57,946 nt of DNA from Candidatus Polarisedimenticolia bacterium. Lineage in GTDB: Bacteria; Acidobacteriota; Polarisedimenticolia; Gp22-AA2; AA152. The translations under genes and the position numbers were made by a program. Of this stretch, positions 31,090 through 39,905 are shown in pieces. Numbering within the stretch: the first letter of the stretch is position 1; each line of letters opens with the position of its first letter. The DNA lies in NCBI GenBank assembly GCA_035764505.1, contig DASTZC010000130.1, positions 1 to 57,946 on the forward strand, in the 5' to 3' direction. Below the pieces are notes generated by a model. That model was given only the letters and a program-made list of their open reading frames with translations, was not told the DNA's origin and made no database searches.

Positions 31090-33395
31090 GCCCCGCCCGG
31101 ACGCTGCGCCTGACCCGGCGCGTTGCCGCCTTCGTCGCTCTCATCGTTCTCACCGGTTCCCCGGTACACACCGCCGAAACGTCTCCCGCCACGGATTCTT
31201 CCCACACGTTGCAGCTGCGGGGGATCGTTGTCGACGCCGCCGGTTCACCGGCACCGGGAGCTCGCGTGACCCTCGAAGGCGACGGCAAGCTGCGCTCCAC
31301 CCGGAGCAACGAGGAGGGCCGGTTCATCTTCACTTCCCTGCCCCCGGGAATCTATGCCCTCGCAGCCGTCTCCCGTGGCGCGTCGGCCCCCGAGCAGCTC
31401 GTGAGCCTCGTCGAAGAGGATCTGGAACTGTCGCTCATGTTGCTGCCCCCCCGCCCCGTTGAGCAGGTCACCGTCACGGCCGAGCGCATCGATGAGCCGC
31501 AATCCCGGACGGCCGCGAGCCAGGCCGTGCTGGACCGCGAGGCCCTGGCGGTCACGGCGGCGACGCGCCTGGACGACGCCTTACGCCAGGTGGCCGGCTA
31601 CACCCTGTTCCGCCGGACCAGCAGCCGGGTCGCCAACCCGACGACGCAAGGCGCCACGCTGCGCGCCGTGGGAGGCAGTGGGGCCGGACGGGCTCTCGTC
31701 CTGGACGACGGGCTGCCCCTCAACGATCCCTTCGGCGGCTGGGTGGCCTGGGGCCGCGTTCCGCGCCTGGCGGTGGATCGCATCGAAGTCCTGCGCGGGA
31801 GCTCGTCGCTGTACGGCAGCTCCGCCCTGGCGGGAGTCGTGCAGATGATGCGCCGCTCCGACGAGGACCCCGGGATTGAGGCGGAAGCCGCGCTGGGAAG
31901 CCAGTCGACCACCGATGCGGCGCTGCATGCCTCGGGCGCGCACGGCGAGTGGAGCGGCTCCTTCGCCGCCGAGAGCTTCCGCACCGACGGCTACATCCTG
32001 ACCGCTCCCGAAGAGCGGGGCGACGTCGATATTCCAGCCAGCTCGGACCAGCGAATCCTGGAGCTGACCGGCGGCCGCAGGGTCGGGGGCGCGGGGCGGC
32101 TGTTCGCCCGCCTTTCGACCTTCGACGAGGATCGCGGCAACGGTACGCCGCTGCAGCGCAACGCCACGAATCTCGACGAGGCCGCCGTGGGGTGGGACGG
32201 GGAGCTGGGAGGCGGGGACCTCCGCGCGCGGGTCTACGCGCTGCGCGAGAGCTACGAGCAGACCTTCTCCAGCGTCGATGCGGCGCGCGATTCCGAGACG
32301 CCCACACGCCTGCAGAATGTTCCCTCCAATGCTTTTGGGCTTACCTCGCAGTGGAGCCGGGCGCTCGCCGAGAGGGAGGAGATCCTCGCCGGGCTGGAAG
32401 CATCGCGGGTCCGGGGAACGAGCCGCGAGACGCTGCAGGCGACGGGCGAGGTTACCGAGGCAGGGGGCCGCCAGGACAGCCTGGCGATTTTCGCCGACAG
32501 CCACACACGCATCGGAGAGCGCACGCGGCTCATCGCCGGTGTCCGCGTCGATCGCTGGACCAACCAGGGCGAGCAGCGCGATCCCGCGGGCATCGAGACC
32601 GAGGAGCCCGACAGGCGCGCCGGCTCCTGGGGACCGCGACTCTCCTGCCTGTTCGCCGCCACCCCTTCCGTGGACCTGACCGCTTCCCTCTGGAGCTCGT
32701 TCCGGGCGCCGACCCTCAACGAGCTGTACCGCCCCTTCCAAGCCGGCGCCGTGACGACGCTGGCGAATGCCGATCTGGGGCCCGAGACGCTGCGCGGGTG
32801 GGAGGCCGGCGCCGGCTTCGGCTCTCCCGCCGCCCGGACCCACACCGAGGCGCGAATCTTCTGGACCGAGGTGGACGACGCCATCCTGAACGTCACGCTG
32901 CCTTCCGATCCGACCGGCAATACCCGGCAGCGCATGAACGTCGCCCGCACCCGCAGCCGCGGGTTGGAGCTCGATTTCCAGGCGCGTCCGGCAGCCGGCT
33001 GGGTGGCGGGCGCGGGATTGCTGCTCGCCGACGCGACCGTCGTGGACGCGGGCGAGGCCGATGCGGCGCTCCTGGGCGCCCGCGTGCCGCAGGTGCCGCG
33101 CTCCCAGGCGACGATGCAGCTGCGCTACGAGAGTCCGCGCGGGTGGCGTCTCGGGGCACAGGCGCGCTACAGCGGAGAGGCTTTCGAGGACGATCGCAAC
33201 ACGCTCGAGCTGGGCAGCCTGCACGTGCTCGACCTGTTCGCCTCGGTCCCCCTTGCGCGGCGTCTCGAGGCTTTCGTCTCTGCGGAGAACGTGCTCGACG
33301 ATCGGTACGAGACCGGAAAGACCCCGGTCACGACGCTGGGGCTGCCGCGTGTCGTGCATGCCGGAATCCGCGTGACCTGGAGCCCCGGCCCATGA
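31065..33395 (+). CDS. TonB-dependent outer-membrane receptor
   Basis: 776 residues. Signal peptide to about residue 37, a carboxypeptidase-regulatory-like domain (LRGIVVDAAGSPAPGARVTLEG, about 50-120), a plug with the RGSSSLYGSSALAGVVQM signature, and a barrel ending in a strand. GTG 31065 starts inside the propeller gene and has GGGGGAG in front. The ligand is not evident. By position beside a YncE-like propeller it resembles PqqU/YncD, the PQQ receptor of E. coli; siderophore or vitamin uptake remains possible. Confidence 0.92.
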   Translation: MGRRHSALSPARTLRLTRRVAAFVALIVLTGSPVHTAETSPATDSSHTLQLRGIVVDAAGSPAPGARVTLEGDGKLRSTRSNEEGRFIFTSLPPGIYALAAVSRGASAPEQLVSLVEEDLELSLMLLPPRPVEQVTVTAERIDEPQSRTAASQAVLDREALAVTAATRLDDALRQVAGYTLFRRTSSRVANPTTQGATLRAVGGSGAGRALVLDDGLPLNDPFGGWVAWGRVPRLAVDRIEVLRGSSSLYGSSALAGVVQMMRRSDEDPGIEAEAALGSQSTTDAALHASGAHGEWSGSFAAESFRTDGYILTAPEERGDVDIPASSDQRILELTGGRRVGGAGRLFARLSTFDEDRGNGTPLQRNATNLDEAAVGWDGELGGGDLRARVYALRESYEQTFSSVDAARDSETPTRLQNVPSNAFGLTSQWSRALAEREEILAGLEASRVRGTSRETLQATGEVTEAGGRQDSLAIFADSHTRIGERTRLIAGVRVDRWTNQGEQRDPAGIETEEPDRRAGSWGPRLSCLFAATPSVDLTASLWSSFRAPTLNELYRPFQAGAVTTLANADLGPETLRGWEAGAGFGSPAARTHTEARIFWTEVDDAILNVTLPSDPTGNTRQRMNVARTRSRGLELDFQARPAAGWVAGAGLLLADATVVDAGEADAALLGARVPQVPRSQATMQLRYESPRGWRLGAQARYSGEAFEDDRNTLELGSLHVLDLFASVPLARRLEAFVSAENVLDDRYETGKTPVTTLGLPRVVHAGIRVTWSPGP

Positions 33396-33426
33396 CGCCC
33401 TGCCGGAAGCCGCTGTCGAAAAGGCG

Positions 33427-36282
33427 CTACCTCCAGTCGCCGGCCGCGACGAACGCTCCCCAATAAAAAGGATCGGTGCTCAATCCAGCCCGGCGCCTTT
33501 CGGCCATGAGCGAGAGGCTTGCCTGGTGGACCGCCTCGGGCCAGGAGGCGCCATTCAGGCGCGCTTCGTAGAGATCTTTCATCCAATCCCGCGTCGCCTG
33601 ATCCTCCATCGACCAGAGGCTCATGACGAGCGTCCCGGCGCCGGCCAGCTCGAAGGCGCGCCGCAGCCCCTGCACCCCCTCCCCTGCCTGGATGGGTCCG
33701 ACTCCCGTGTCGCAGGCCGACAGCACCACCCACTCGGCCGCCGACAGATCCTGCGAGGTGATCTCGTCGGCCATCAGGAGGCCGTCCTCGGCCTCCCCGG
33801 GATCGCAGCGCCTGGCGTTGGCGCCCGCGAAGGCCAGCCCCGAGTCCTCAAGAGGATTGGCCCCGCTCTCACCCGTCAGGAAAGCGTGGGTCGCCAGGTG
33901 AATCACCCGTTGTCCTGCGGCGAGCCTCTTGAAAGCCTCCTCCGTTGCCTCGCGGCCCACCAGGAGGTTGTCCTCGTGAGCTTTATGGTCGGCTCGAAAG
34001 CGGCTTGCCAGGAGGTCGGCGACCTGCTTCGCCTCGTCCTTGCTCGCGGGCAAAGGACTGAAGTGTGTCCCGCCCCCGCGGAGAACCGGGAAGTGGACCT
34101 TCGCCTGATCGCATGCCGAACTGGGAACGGCGTCGCCGAAATCGGGAGCGCCCATGACGAGGAAACTCCCCCCGGGCGGGCGGCTCCTGACAGGCCGGGA
34201 GAGGTCCCGCTCGGCGGAGAGGTAGTGCACGCTCGGCCCCGACTCGAGGAGCCGCCCGCCGTGTCCATCGGGCAGCGCCGCAAGATTGACCAGGTGGATA
34301 CTGCCGTCGGGAACGAGGAATACGCTGCGCGCCTCGCGCACGGGGCCGGGCAGCCGGTCCCACAGGAGCTGGCGCAGCCGGTTTCCCATCTCGCGGTCCC
34401 TGTCCTGCGTTTCTGCCATCGCTGCCGGCGGGGGAGGCGAGGAGACGATTCGCCTCCATCGCTCGACCAGGGAGTCGACCGTCCCTGCCTCTCCGATCCG
34501 TACGAACGAAGGCTTCGCCTGGCCGGCCACCGTTACGAAGGCGCCGTACGAGCTGCGGGGCGATCTCCGGCCGCCGGTGGCCGCGGGACGACCGTACAGG
34601 ACATAGGACACGAGCGCACTGTCCCTGGGCATTGAGGCGACCACCTCGGACAGACCGAATCTTCGCGCCGCGATGCGCTGCCTGAACTCGGCGCTCTTCT
34701 CGCCGACGGCCCTTTCCATGCGCTCTTCATCCTGCCTCGCCTCTTCGACCTTCTTGTGGTGTGCCGCGGGGTCGGCCGGCTCCCCAGCGGTGGCGGCAAG
34801 CTTCGCCAGGCGATTGCGCGCGGCGTCAAGATCAGCGAACAGGGCCTCGATCCCCGGCACACCGGTCACCAGGAGGTTGCGGCGCCGCCCAACCATTTCG
34901 TCCAGGACCAGGGCGCGCGAGCGCACCAGGGCATCCCACACCCTTTCCACGGCGTCGACCGGACGGTCGGAGGAAGACATCGCGAGAACCGAGAGCGCCA
35001 CGTCCATGCCCGATTCGCGGACGCGGTCGTAGCGCAGGGCCTCCCGCTCGGAGAGGCCGCGGGCCGTCTCCTGAAACTGCCGCCGGGCGAACGACTCGCC
35101 TCGAAGGGCGTAGTCGAGCGCCGCCGCGGAGCGCCCCGTCTTGTAATACAGCCGGGCATAGCCCACCATTCCTGGAGCGAGGTGCCACCCCTCCGGCCCG
35201 AAAGCCGTTGATTGGATCGACAGCGCCTCCTCGAAGATCGCCGCCGCCCGCTGCGTTTCACCCCGATCGGTCAGGACGTCCGCAAAAAAGAGCATGCCGG
35301 GGACCGCCTCTGCACTGCCGATTGCGTGCTCCTTGCGTCCGATCGCGGCCGCTCTCTCGAGCAGACGGTAGGCCCCTTCCCGATCGCCGCTTTCCAGCTT
35401 CAGCCGTCCGAGGTTGCCGAGGATCCAGGCGACGTTCTTGTCTTCCGGCCCCCCGTTCGTCTCATAGATGCGTAAGGCCCGGCGGTAGAGCTCCTCCGCG
35501 CCGCGCGGATCTCCGGTCTCGTTCAGCACGATTCCGAGGCGGGTCAGTACGCCGCCGGTATCCGTGCTCGCCGGGTCGTTTACCTGATTGGCAAGGATCC
35601 ACTCGTAGTGCGAGCGCGCTGCTTCGTAATCGCCCAGAAGCTCGACGAGCGCCCCGAGATTGAAGTGCGCGACTCCAACGTCGTGATGCTTCGGACCCAG
35701 GTTCTTCTCGAGTATCGTCAGGGCTCTTTCGAACAACGGCCGCGCCGCGCCGTACTCCCCCAGCTCGCTATCGACCGCGGCGAGATTGCTCAGCCTTCGC
35801 CCCAGACTGGGATCCATGGGCTCGAGCACCTTCTCAGCGATTGCGACGGCACGCTCGTAGTAGGGCTTGGCAGCGCGGAAGTCATTGCCGCCTGGACCCA
35901 GGCAATTGGCATAGTTGCTGAGACTCCATACGTAGCCCATGTCGTCGACGCGCTGGTGCTTTTCTCGGATTGCCATGGCCCGACGGCAGAGGCTCAAGGC
36001 ATCGGGATCACCGCACTGGTTGACCCCCCACGATGCGCGCCGCAGGAGGTCGATGGCGTCGGCGGCGTCGAGGCTGTCCCCCTGGCCCGATGCATCCAGG
36101 CGGCGCAGGACGTCCCGCGCCATGCGGGCGGCCCCCTGAAAATCCTCTTGTCTCTTGACCTTCTCTTCGATGAGGGAAAGAGTGGGTTTCACGGAAGGGG
36201 GCTGGGCGCGACACGCTCCGATCAGCAGCGTCAGAACGCCCAGAATTGTCTTGGCGGCGCAGCGCTGCCTCGTGGTGTCCAT
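33427..36282 (-). CDS. CHAT-domain protease-like lipoprotein with TPR repeats
   Basis: 951 residues. Lipoprotein signal with lipobox LIGAC (Cys24), about eight to ten tetratricopeptide repeats (roughly 80-430, for example YYERAVAIAEKVLE), a coiled linker, and a C-terminal CHAT (caspase-like) domain from about 560 to the end. The catalytic dyad is visible: His799 in VIHLATHAF and Cys857 in VVLSACDTG. TPR-CHAT proteins are proteases or scaffold proteins; this one would be anchored in the membrane. Its start lies 3 bases after the anti-sigma stop, so the operon is sigma / anti-sigma / CHAT. Confidence 0.92.
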   Translation of the reverse strand: MDTTRQRCAAKTILGVLTLLIGACRAQPPSVKPTLSLIEEKVKRQEDFQGAARMARDVLRRLDASGQGDSLDAADAIDLLRRASWGVNQCGDPDALSLCRRAMAIREKHQRVDDMGYVWSLSNYANCLGPGGNDFRAAKPYYERAVAIAEKVLEPMDPSLGRRLSNLAAVDSELGEYGAARPLFERALTILEKNLGPKHHDVGVAHFNLGALVELLGDYEAARSHYEWILANQVNDPASTDTGGVLTRLGIVLNETGDPRGAEELYRRALRIYETNGGPEDKNVAWILGNLGRLKLESGDREGAYRLLERAAAIGRKEHAIGSAEAVPGMLFFADVLTDRGETQRAAAIFEEALSIQSTAFGPEGWHLAPGMVGYARLYYKTGRSAAALDYALRGESFARRQFQETARGLSEREALRYDRVRESGMDVALSVLAMSSSDRPVDAVERVWDALVRSRALVLDEMVGRRRNLLVTGVPGIEALFADLDAARNRLAKLAATAGEPADPAAHHKKVEEARQDEERMERAVGEKSAEFRQRIAARRFGLSEVVASMPRDSALVSYVLYGRPAATGGRRSPRSSYGAFVTVAGQAKPSFVRIGEAGTVDSLVERWRRIVSSPPPPAAMAETQDRDREMGNRLRQLLWDRLPGPVREARSVFLVPDGSIHLVNLAALPDGHGGRLLESGPSVHYLSAERDLSRPVRSRPPGGSFLVMGAPDFGDAVPSSACDQAKVHFPVLRGGGTHFSPLPASKDEAKQVADLLASRFRADHKAHEDNLLVGREATEEAFKRLAAGQRVIHLATHAFLTGESGANPLEDSGLAFAGANARRCDPGEAEDGLLMADEITSQDLSAAEWVVLSACDTGVGPIQAGEGVQGLRRAFELAGAGTLVMSLWSMEDQATRDWMKDLYEARLNGASWPEAVHQASLSLMAERRRAGLSTDPFYWGAFVAAGDWR

Positions 36283-36285
36283 GCA

Positions 36286-37128
36286 CTATTCCTCGCGGGT
36301 TACCTCGAAGGGAATGGATGCGATCTTCTCGGCCGACGGATCGTCCCGCTGTACCGTCAATTCGTACCGGCCCGAGGGGAGGCTCGATGCCGGCATGAAG
36401 AGCGGCATCACGCCCCAGGCGTCGAACGCCCGCTCAATTTCCGGCCGCGGATAAACTTGGTCGAACTTGACGGCTCCATCTCCGCTGCGCAGCAGGAGAC
36501 GGAACCGATCCGAAGGGCTACCTCCGCGCGGGATGACCCGCGGCAGGTGCAGGATCGTGCCGGGCTGGCCCTTCTTGAGAATGAAACGCGGGATCGTCTC
36601 GCCTCGCTGCGGCGGCGGCAGGACATGCAGATCCACCGGGCCGCTCCAGGAAGTCGGGCCGGCGGGTACAACATCGGTTCCGGAGGGCCGGGATACTCCG
36701 GCTTTGACCATGACGCCGATGAGGATCCCCGCCCCCAGGATGGCGGCCGCCGCGGCGCCGAGCTGCCAGGCAGAAGCAGTTGTCCGGCTCCCAGGCCGTC
36801 GGTCGCGAAGCACGACGTCGCCGCGGGTCTTGGTCGACACTTCCAGGCTGCAGGAAGCGCAGGTGCGCAGATGCTTCTCGATCTGCCCGCTCTCCGCGAG
36901 AGTTGAGGCTCCCTCGAAATAGGCCCGCAGCTCCTTTTCGCTCGGATGAGCATCCAACAGCGCCAGGCCCCCTTCTTGAAGGGTCCCCACGATCCCGGCG
37001 ATGCCCGAGGCCAGCTCGGCGCACTCTCCACAGGCGCTCAGATGGGCCCGCAGCCCGTCGAGGGTGGACCCCTGCAGCTTCGAGGCAGCGAACGCGGGAA
37101 TCAGCTCCTGCGCCTCCTCGTGAGTCAT
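36286..37128 (-). CDS. Double zinc-finger anti-sigma factor-like membrane protein
   Basis: 280 residues. Two HxxxCxxC zinc motifs in the cytosolic part (H29-C33-C36 and H86-C90-C93), as in ZAS anti-sigma factors, but present twice. A membrane helix follows at about 122-141, then a beta-rich extracytoplasmic domain ending in SLPSGRYELTVQRDD. It lies between the ECF sigma gene (46-base gap) and the CHAT gene (3-base gap). It probably holds the sigma factor at the membrane and releases it on an envelope signal. Confidence 0.87.
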   Translation of the reverse strand: MTHEEAQELIPAFAASKLQGSTLDGLRAHLSACGECAELASGIAGIVGTLQEGGLALLDAHPSEKELRAYFEGASTLAESGQIEKHLRTCASCSLEVSTKTRGDVVLRDRRPGSRTTASAWQLGAAAAAILGAGILIGVMVKAGVSRPSGTDVVPAGPTSWSGPVDLHVLPPPQRGETIPRFILKKGQPGTILHLPRVIPRGGSPSDRFRLLLRSGDGAVKFDQVYPRPEIERAFDAWGVMPLFMPASSLPSGRYELTVQRDDPSAEKIASIPFEVTREE

Positions 37129-37174
37129 CGGCGCTTCCCCCTGACCTTATTCTTGTGCCGAGCCGGCATTCTGT

Positions 37175-37732
37175 TCACGCTTTCTTGACCAGTTGGCGTC
37201 TGGCGACGCGCGTTCCCGCGGCGGCCCAGTAAGCGCTCTCCAGGCAGCGGAACAGACGCGACTTGATCGTTCCGACGGGCACTTCCAGCCCGCCGGCAAT
37301 CTCCTCGTAGCTCTGCTGTTCCAGAAAATAAGAAGCGATGAGCTCCCGGCACTCCTCCGACGCCAGGTCCAGCACGCGGCGCACCAGCTGCTGCGTCATC
37401 ACCAGGCCTTCGGAGTCGGCACCAGGATTCAATTCATCCCCCTGCACTGCGCGTCCCCTCTCTCCGCGGATCTCCCGCAGCCTCTGCAGCGCGACATGGT
37501 GCGCAATCCCTTTCACGTAGACCCGCAGGTCGCGCAAAGCGTCGAAGCGGCCCTCTCGCAGGCTCTCGATCAGGCAGGCCATCGCCTCCTGGTGGAGATC
37601 CCTCCACTCCTGATTCAGCCGCCAGAAGCGGGGCAGCGTCAGGACGTGCGCAATCCACCGGCTCACGACGTCCAGCGCTTCGACGTCACCAAGCAGGAGA
37701 CGAGCTTCGAGGCTCTTGTCGAGATAGGCCAT
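37175..37732 (-). CDS. ECF-type RNA polymerase sigma factor
   Basis: 185 residues. Region 2-like helix LREGRFDALRDLRVYVKGIAHHVALQRLREIRGER and region 4 helix-turn-helix YFLEQQSYEEIAGGLEVPVG TIKSRLFRC are visible, with no region 1 or 3, as for ECF sigma factors. ATG 37732 is the start that fits; the frame is open upstream without a better codon. It heads the operon with the anti-sigma and CHAT genes, and a 7-base inverted repeat sits just upstream. Its target promoters cannot be read from here. Confidence 0.85.
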   Translation of the reverse strand: MAYLDKSLEARLLLGDVEALDVVSRWIAHVLTLPRFWRLNQEWRDLHQEAMACLIESLREGRFDALRDLRVYVKGIAHHVALQRLREIRGERGRAVQGDELNPGADSEGLVMTQQLVRRVLDLASEECRELIASYFLEQQSYEEIAGGLEVPVGTIKSRLFRCLESAYWAAAGTRVARRQLVKKA

Positions 37733-37746
37733 GAGCTTTCCAAGGG

Positions 37747-37766
37747 TTCGGGTTATCGTACCCGAA
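37747..37766. promoter_or_regulatory. Perfect inverted repeat before the sigma-factor gene
   Basis: ttcgggt (37747-37753) and acccgaa (37760-37766) are perfect arms with a 6-base spacer. It lies 14 bases upstream of the sigma gene start, inside its likely untranslated leader, between the sigma and DUF1428 genes. It could be an operator or a leader hairpin. Confidence 0.5.
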
Positions 37767-37806
37767 GCCTCCCTCCGCCCGCCAACCTCACGTGCCGGGT
37801 CCCCGG

Positions 37807-37835
37807 TGGCCAGCCCGCTTCGCACCGCATACAAT
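37807..37835 (+). promoter_or_regulatory. Probable promoter of the DUF1428 gene
   Basis: -35 TGGCCA (37807-37812), 17-base spacer, -10 TACAAT (37830-37835); the start codon is 35 bases further on. Confidence 0.4.
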
Positions 37836-37870
37836 GCCCCCGTCGAATCCAACCAAGATGGAGGACTCCC

Positions 37871-38233
37871 ATGGCTCGATACGTCGATGGGTATGTGGTC
37901 CCGGTTCCGAAGAAGAAGCTGGCGGCTTACCGCCGCATGGCGCAGAAGGCTGGCAAGGTGTGGCGCGACCACGGCGCGCTGGAATACCTCGAAGGAGTCG
38001 CGGACGACGTGAAGCGTGGCAAGTGGACCTCCTTCCCGCGCAGCGTGAAGCTCAAGCCCAGCGAGACGGTGGTGTTCGCCTACATCGTCTACAAGTCGCG
38101 CGCCGCCCGCGACCGCATCAATGCGAAAGTCATGAAGGACCCCCGCCTGAACGACATGATGGACCCCAAGGCGATGCCCTTCGACTCCAAGCGGATGTTC
38201 TGGGGCGGGTTCAAATCGATCGTCTCGATGTGA
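37871..38233 (+). CDS. DUF1428 family protein
   Basis: 120 residues. The start MARYVDGYVVPVPKKKLAAYRRMAQ and the end RMFWGGFKSIV are the DUF1428 pattern, a ferredoxin-like dimeric alpha+beta barrel family; catalytic role unknown. GGAGG lies seven bases before ATG 37871. It is transcribed alone and stopped by a strong hairpin before the convergent phosphoesterase gene. Confidence 0.92.
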   Translation: MARYVDGYVVPVPKKKLAAYRRMAQKAGKVWRDHGALEYLEGVADDVKRGKWTSFPRSVKLKPSETVVFAYIVYKSRAARDRINAKVMKDPRLNDMMDPKAMPFDSKRMFWGGFKSIVSM

Positions 38234-38251
38234 GCCGCTGACGCCGGGACG

Positions 38252-38276
38252 GCCCGGCGGCGCCGCGCCGCCGGGC
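38252..38276. terminator. GC hairpin between convergent genes
   Basis: cccggcggcg (38253-38262) pairs with cgccgccggg (38266-38275) with a 3-base loop, extended by one pair. There is no T run on either side. It probably stops transcription from DUF1428 and the phosphoesterase in both directions. Confidence 0.55.
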
Positions 38277-38291
38277 GGTCGGCTCAAGACA

Positions 38292-39527
38292 TCAGTTGCA
38301 CAGGTGCAGCGGCGGGGAATCGGGTTTCGGAAGCTCCGGCACCGTCGTATCGTAGTGCTCGCCATCCAGCGCGTCGAGCAGGTTGCCCACGTCGCTCGAG
38401 GCGTCCCGCGCCGTCAAAGGGGTGAGTCCCCAGCGCCATTCGATCAGCTTCAGAATCGAGGTGTGGTCGAAGACCGCGGAGACCACCCGCGGGTTGCTCG
38501 GATCCCCTTTGGTGAACGGCGAGGCGATGATCGTGGGGACGCGCAGCCCCAGAAGGGCCTTGCCGTTCACCACGTCCTGATCCACGTCGTTGGGCGCCGC
38601 GGCGCGCGGCGGCTTCACGTGGTCGAAGAAGCCTCCCCACTCGTCATAGGTGACGATGAAGATGGTGTTCGGCCAGTCGGGACCCTCGGCAAGGGCGTGG
38701 AACGTGCGGGACAAAAAGGCGTCCCCCTCCCGGATGTCCCCCTTCGGATGGTCACTCCCGCCAATCCCCAGCTCATAGCCCAGGAACCGCGGGTCCACGA
38801 AAGAGACCTGAGGCAGCTTGCCGGCCGCGGCGTCGGTCAGGAACCGCTCGTAGGGACGGCTGATGGAGGCGTACTTGTCCCCCCAGAAGATCAGGAAGGA
38901 GAAGTCGGTGTAGTAGTAGCCCGCCGACACACCCTTCTCGGCCAGCCGATCCCAGATGGTGGGCAGCGTGCTCCGCTCCGGGGTGTTCTCCAACCGGTCG
39001 GTCTGGGCGGCGTGAAGAAAGATTCGGTTCGGATAGGTCGGGCCCAGGATCGAGGAAAAGAACCGATCGAGCGTGGTGAAGTTGCGCGCCAGGGCCGAGA
39101 GGAAGGGCTTGTCGTTCTCGAGGTAATAGCCGATCGCGTAATCGTCATTCTCATCCGTCTTCAGAAAGCCGTTCATGGCCCCTTCGGCGACGTTCTCCCG
39201 CCCGCCCGCGTAGCTGTGGTCCGGATCGGGGTGCCCGCAACCCTGGAAGTCCTCAAGATGGTGAGTCGGTTGGAGATTGCCGCCATCGTCGGGGTAGGAG
39301 AGCCCCTCCTGCATCCCATCGGCGGTCGGGTGCCATCCCAGCAGGTGGTCAAAGCTGCGGTTCTCCATCATGACCACGACAATCTTCTTGATGCGCGACT
39401 TGGGGGAGCGCTTGGACGCGGCCTGCGCTTCGCCTACCGCCAAGAGCCCGCCGGCAAGGAATAACAATAGAACGGCAACGGTAAGCCGAGCCGCTCTCGC
39501 GACGGTCGGCGAGTCTTTGATTACCAT
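38292..39527 (-). CDS. Phospholipase C / acid phosphatase-type phosphoesterase, secreted
   Basis: 411 residues. Signal peptide to about residue 38 (LLLFLAGGLLAVGEAQA), then the phosphoesterase family motifs ENRSFDHLLG, GPTYPNRIF and TYDEWGGFFDHVKPP that include the metal-binding and nucleophile residues. The family (phospholipase C/acid phosphatase) cleaves phospholipid head groups or phosphate esters outside the membrane. ATG 39527 is chosen because the signal peptide begins there; the frame is open to 39617 but without a start signal. It stands alone, convergent with DUF1428. Confidence 0.9.
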   Translation of the reverse strand: MVIKDSPTVARAARLTVAVLLLFLAGGLLAVGEAQAASKRSPKSRIKKIVVVMMENRSFDHLLGWHPTADGMQEGLSYPDDGGNLQPTHHLEDFQGCGHPDPDHSYAGGRENVAEGAMNGFLKTDENDDYAIGYYLENDKPFLSALARNFTTLDRFFSSILGPTYPNRIFLHAAQTDRLENTPERSTLPTIWDRLAEKGVSAGYYYTDFSFLIFWGDKYASISRPYERFLTDAAAGKLPQVSFVDPRFLGYELGIGGSDHPKGDIREGDAFLSRTFHALAEGPDWPNTIFIVTYDEWGGFFDHVKPPRAAAPNDVDQDVVNGKALLGLRVPTIIASPFTKGDPSNPRVVSAVFDHTSILKLIEWRWGLTPLTARDASSDVGNLLDALDGEHYDTTVPELPKPDSPPLHLCN

Positions 39528-39905
39528 TGGAACCCCATGGGCAAAGAGGTGTATCAGCGCGCTGGCGCGCGGGCCCCGGGACGCTTCGAAACGAACCATT
39601 CCGAGATTACACTGCACCCGGACCGCGGCCCAGGGGGCGGCATGGAAAAGCTCTGGAAAAAGAATTGGAAATCGACGCGGATCAACTCACACCGCCCAGG
39701 GAACGTTTGGCAGATCGATCAGGCCACGGTGCCGTGCCCGGGCAGGTCCGACACCAGAACGACCCGTTTCCTCTTCTCTTGCGCTGGATGAAGGAGAGCC
39801 TTGCCGGGAACGGCCGGTAGTTTCCCGGTCCGCCGGGCCGATCGTCGGAATCACTCATGAAAGTTTCGGATGGGAAGATGAACTCATGTCGTCGTGCCAG
39901 CGGCC
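39528..39905. other. 378-base non-coding gap
   Basis: Between the phosphoesterase and the double-propeller gene. A hairpin ccgggaa/ttcccgg (39804-39810 with 39822-39828, loop 11) lies downstream of the propeller gene's stop, without a T run. A small minus-strand open frame (39682-39858) has no ribosome site and no family resemblance. Nothing else is recognisable. Confidence 0.5.

Noticed and set aside
39682-39858. Small minus-strand open frame between phosphoesterase and propeller genes
   Set aside because: No ribosome site, no recognisable family, Arg/Pro-rich composition typical of non-coding GC-rich DNA.
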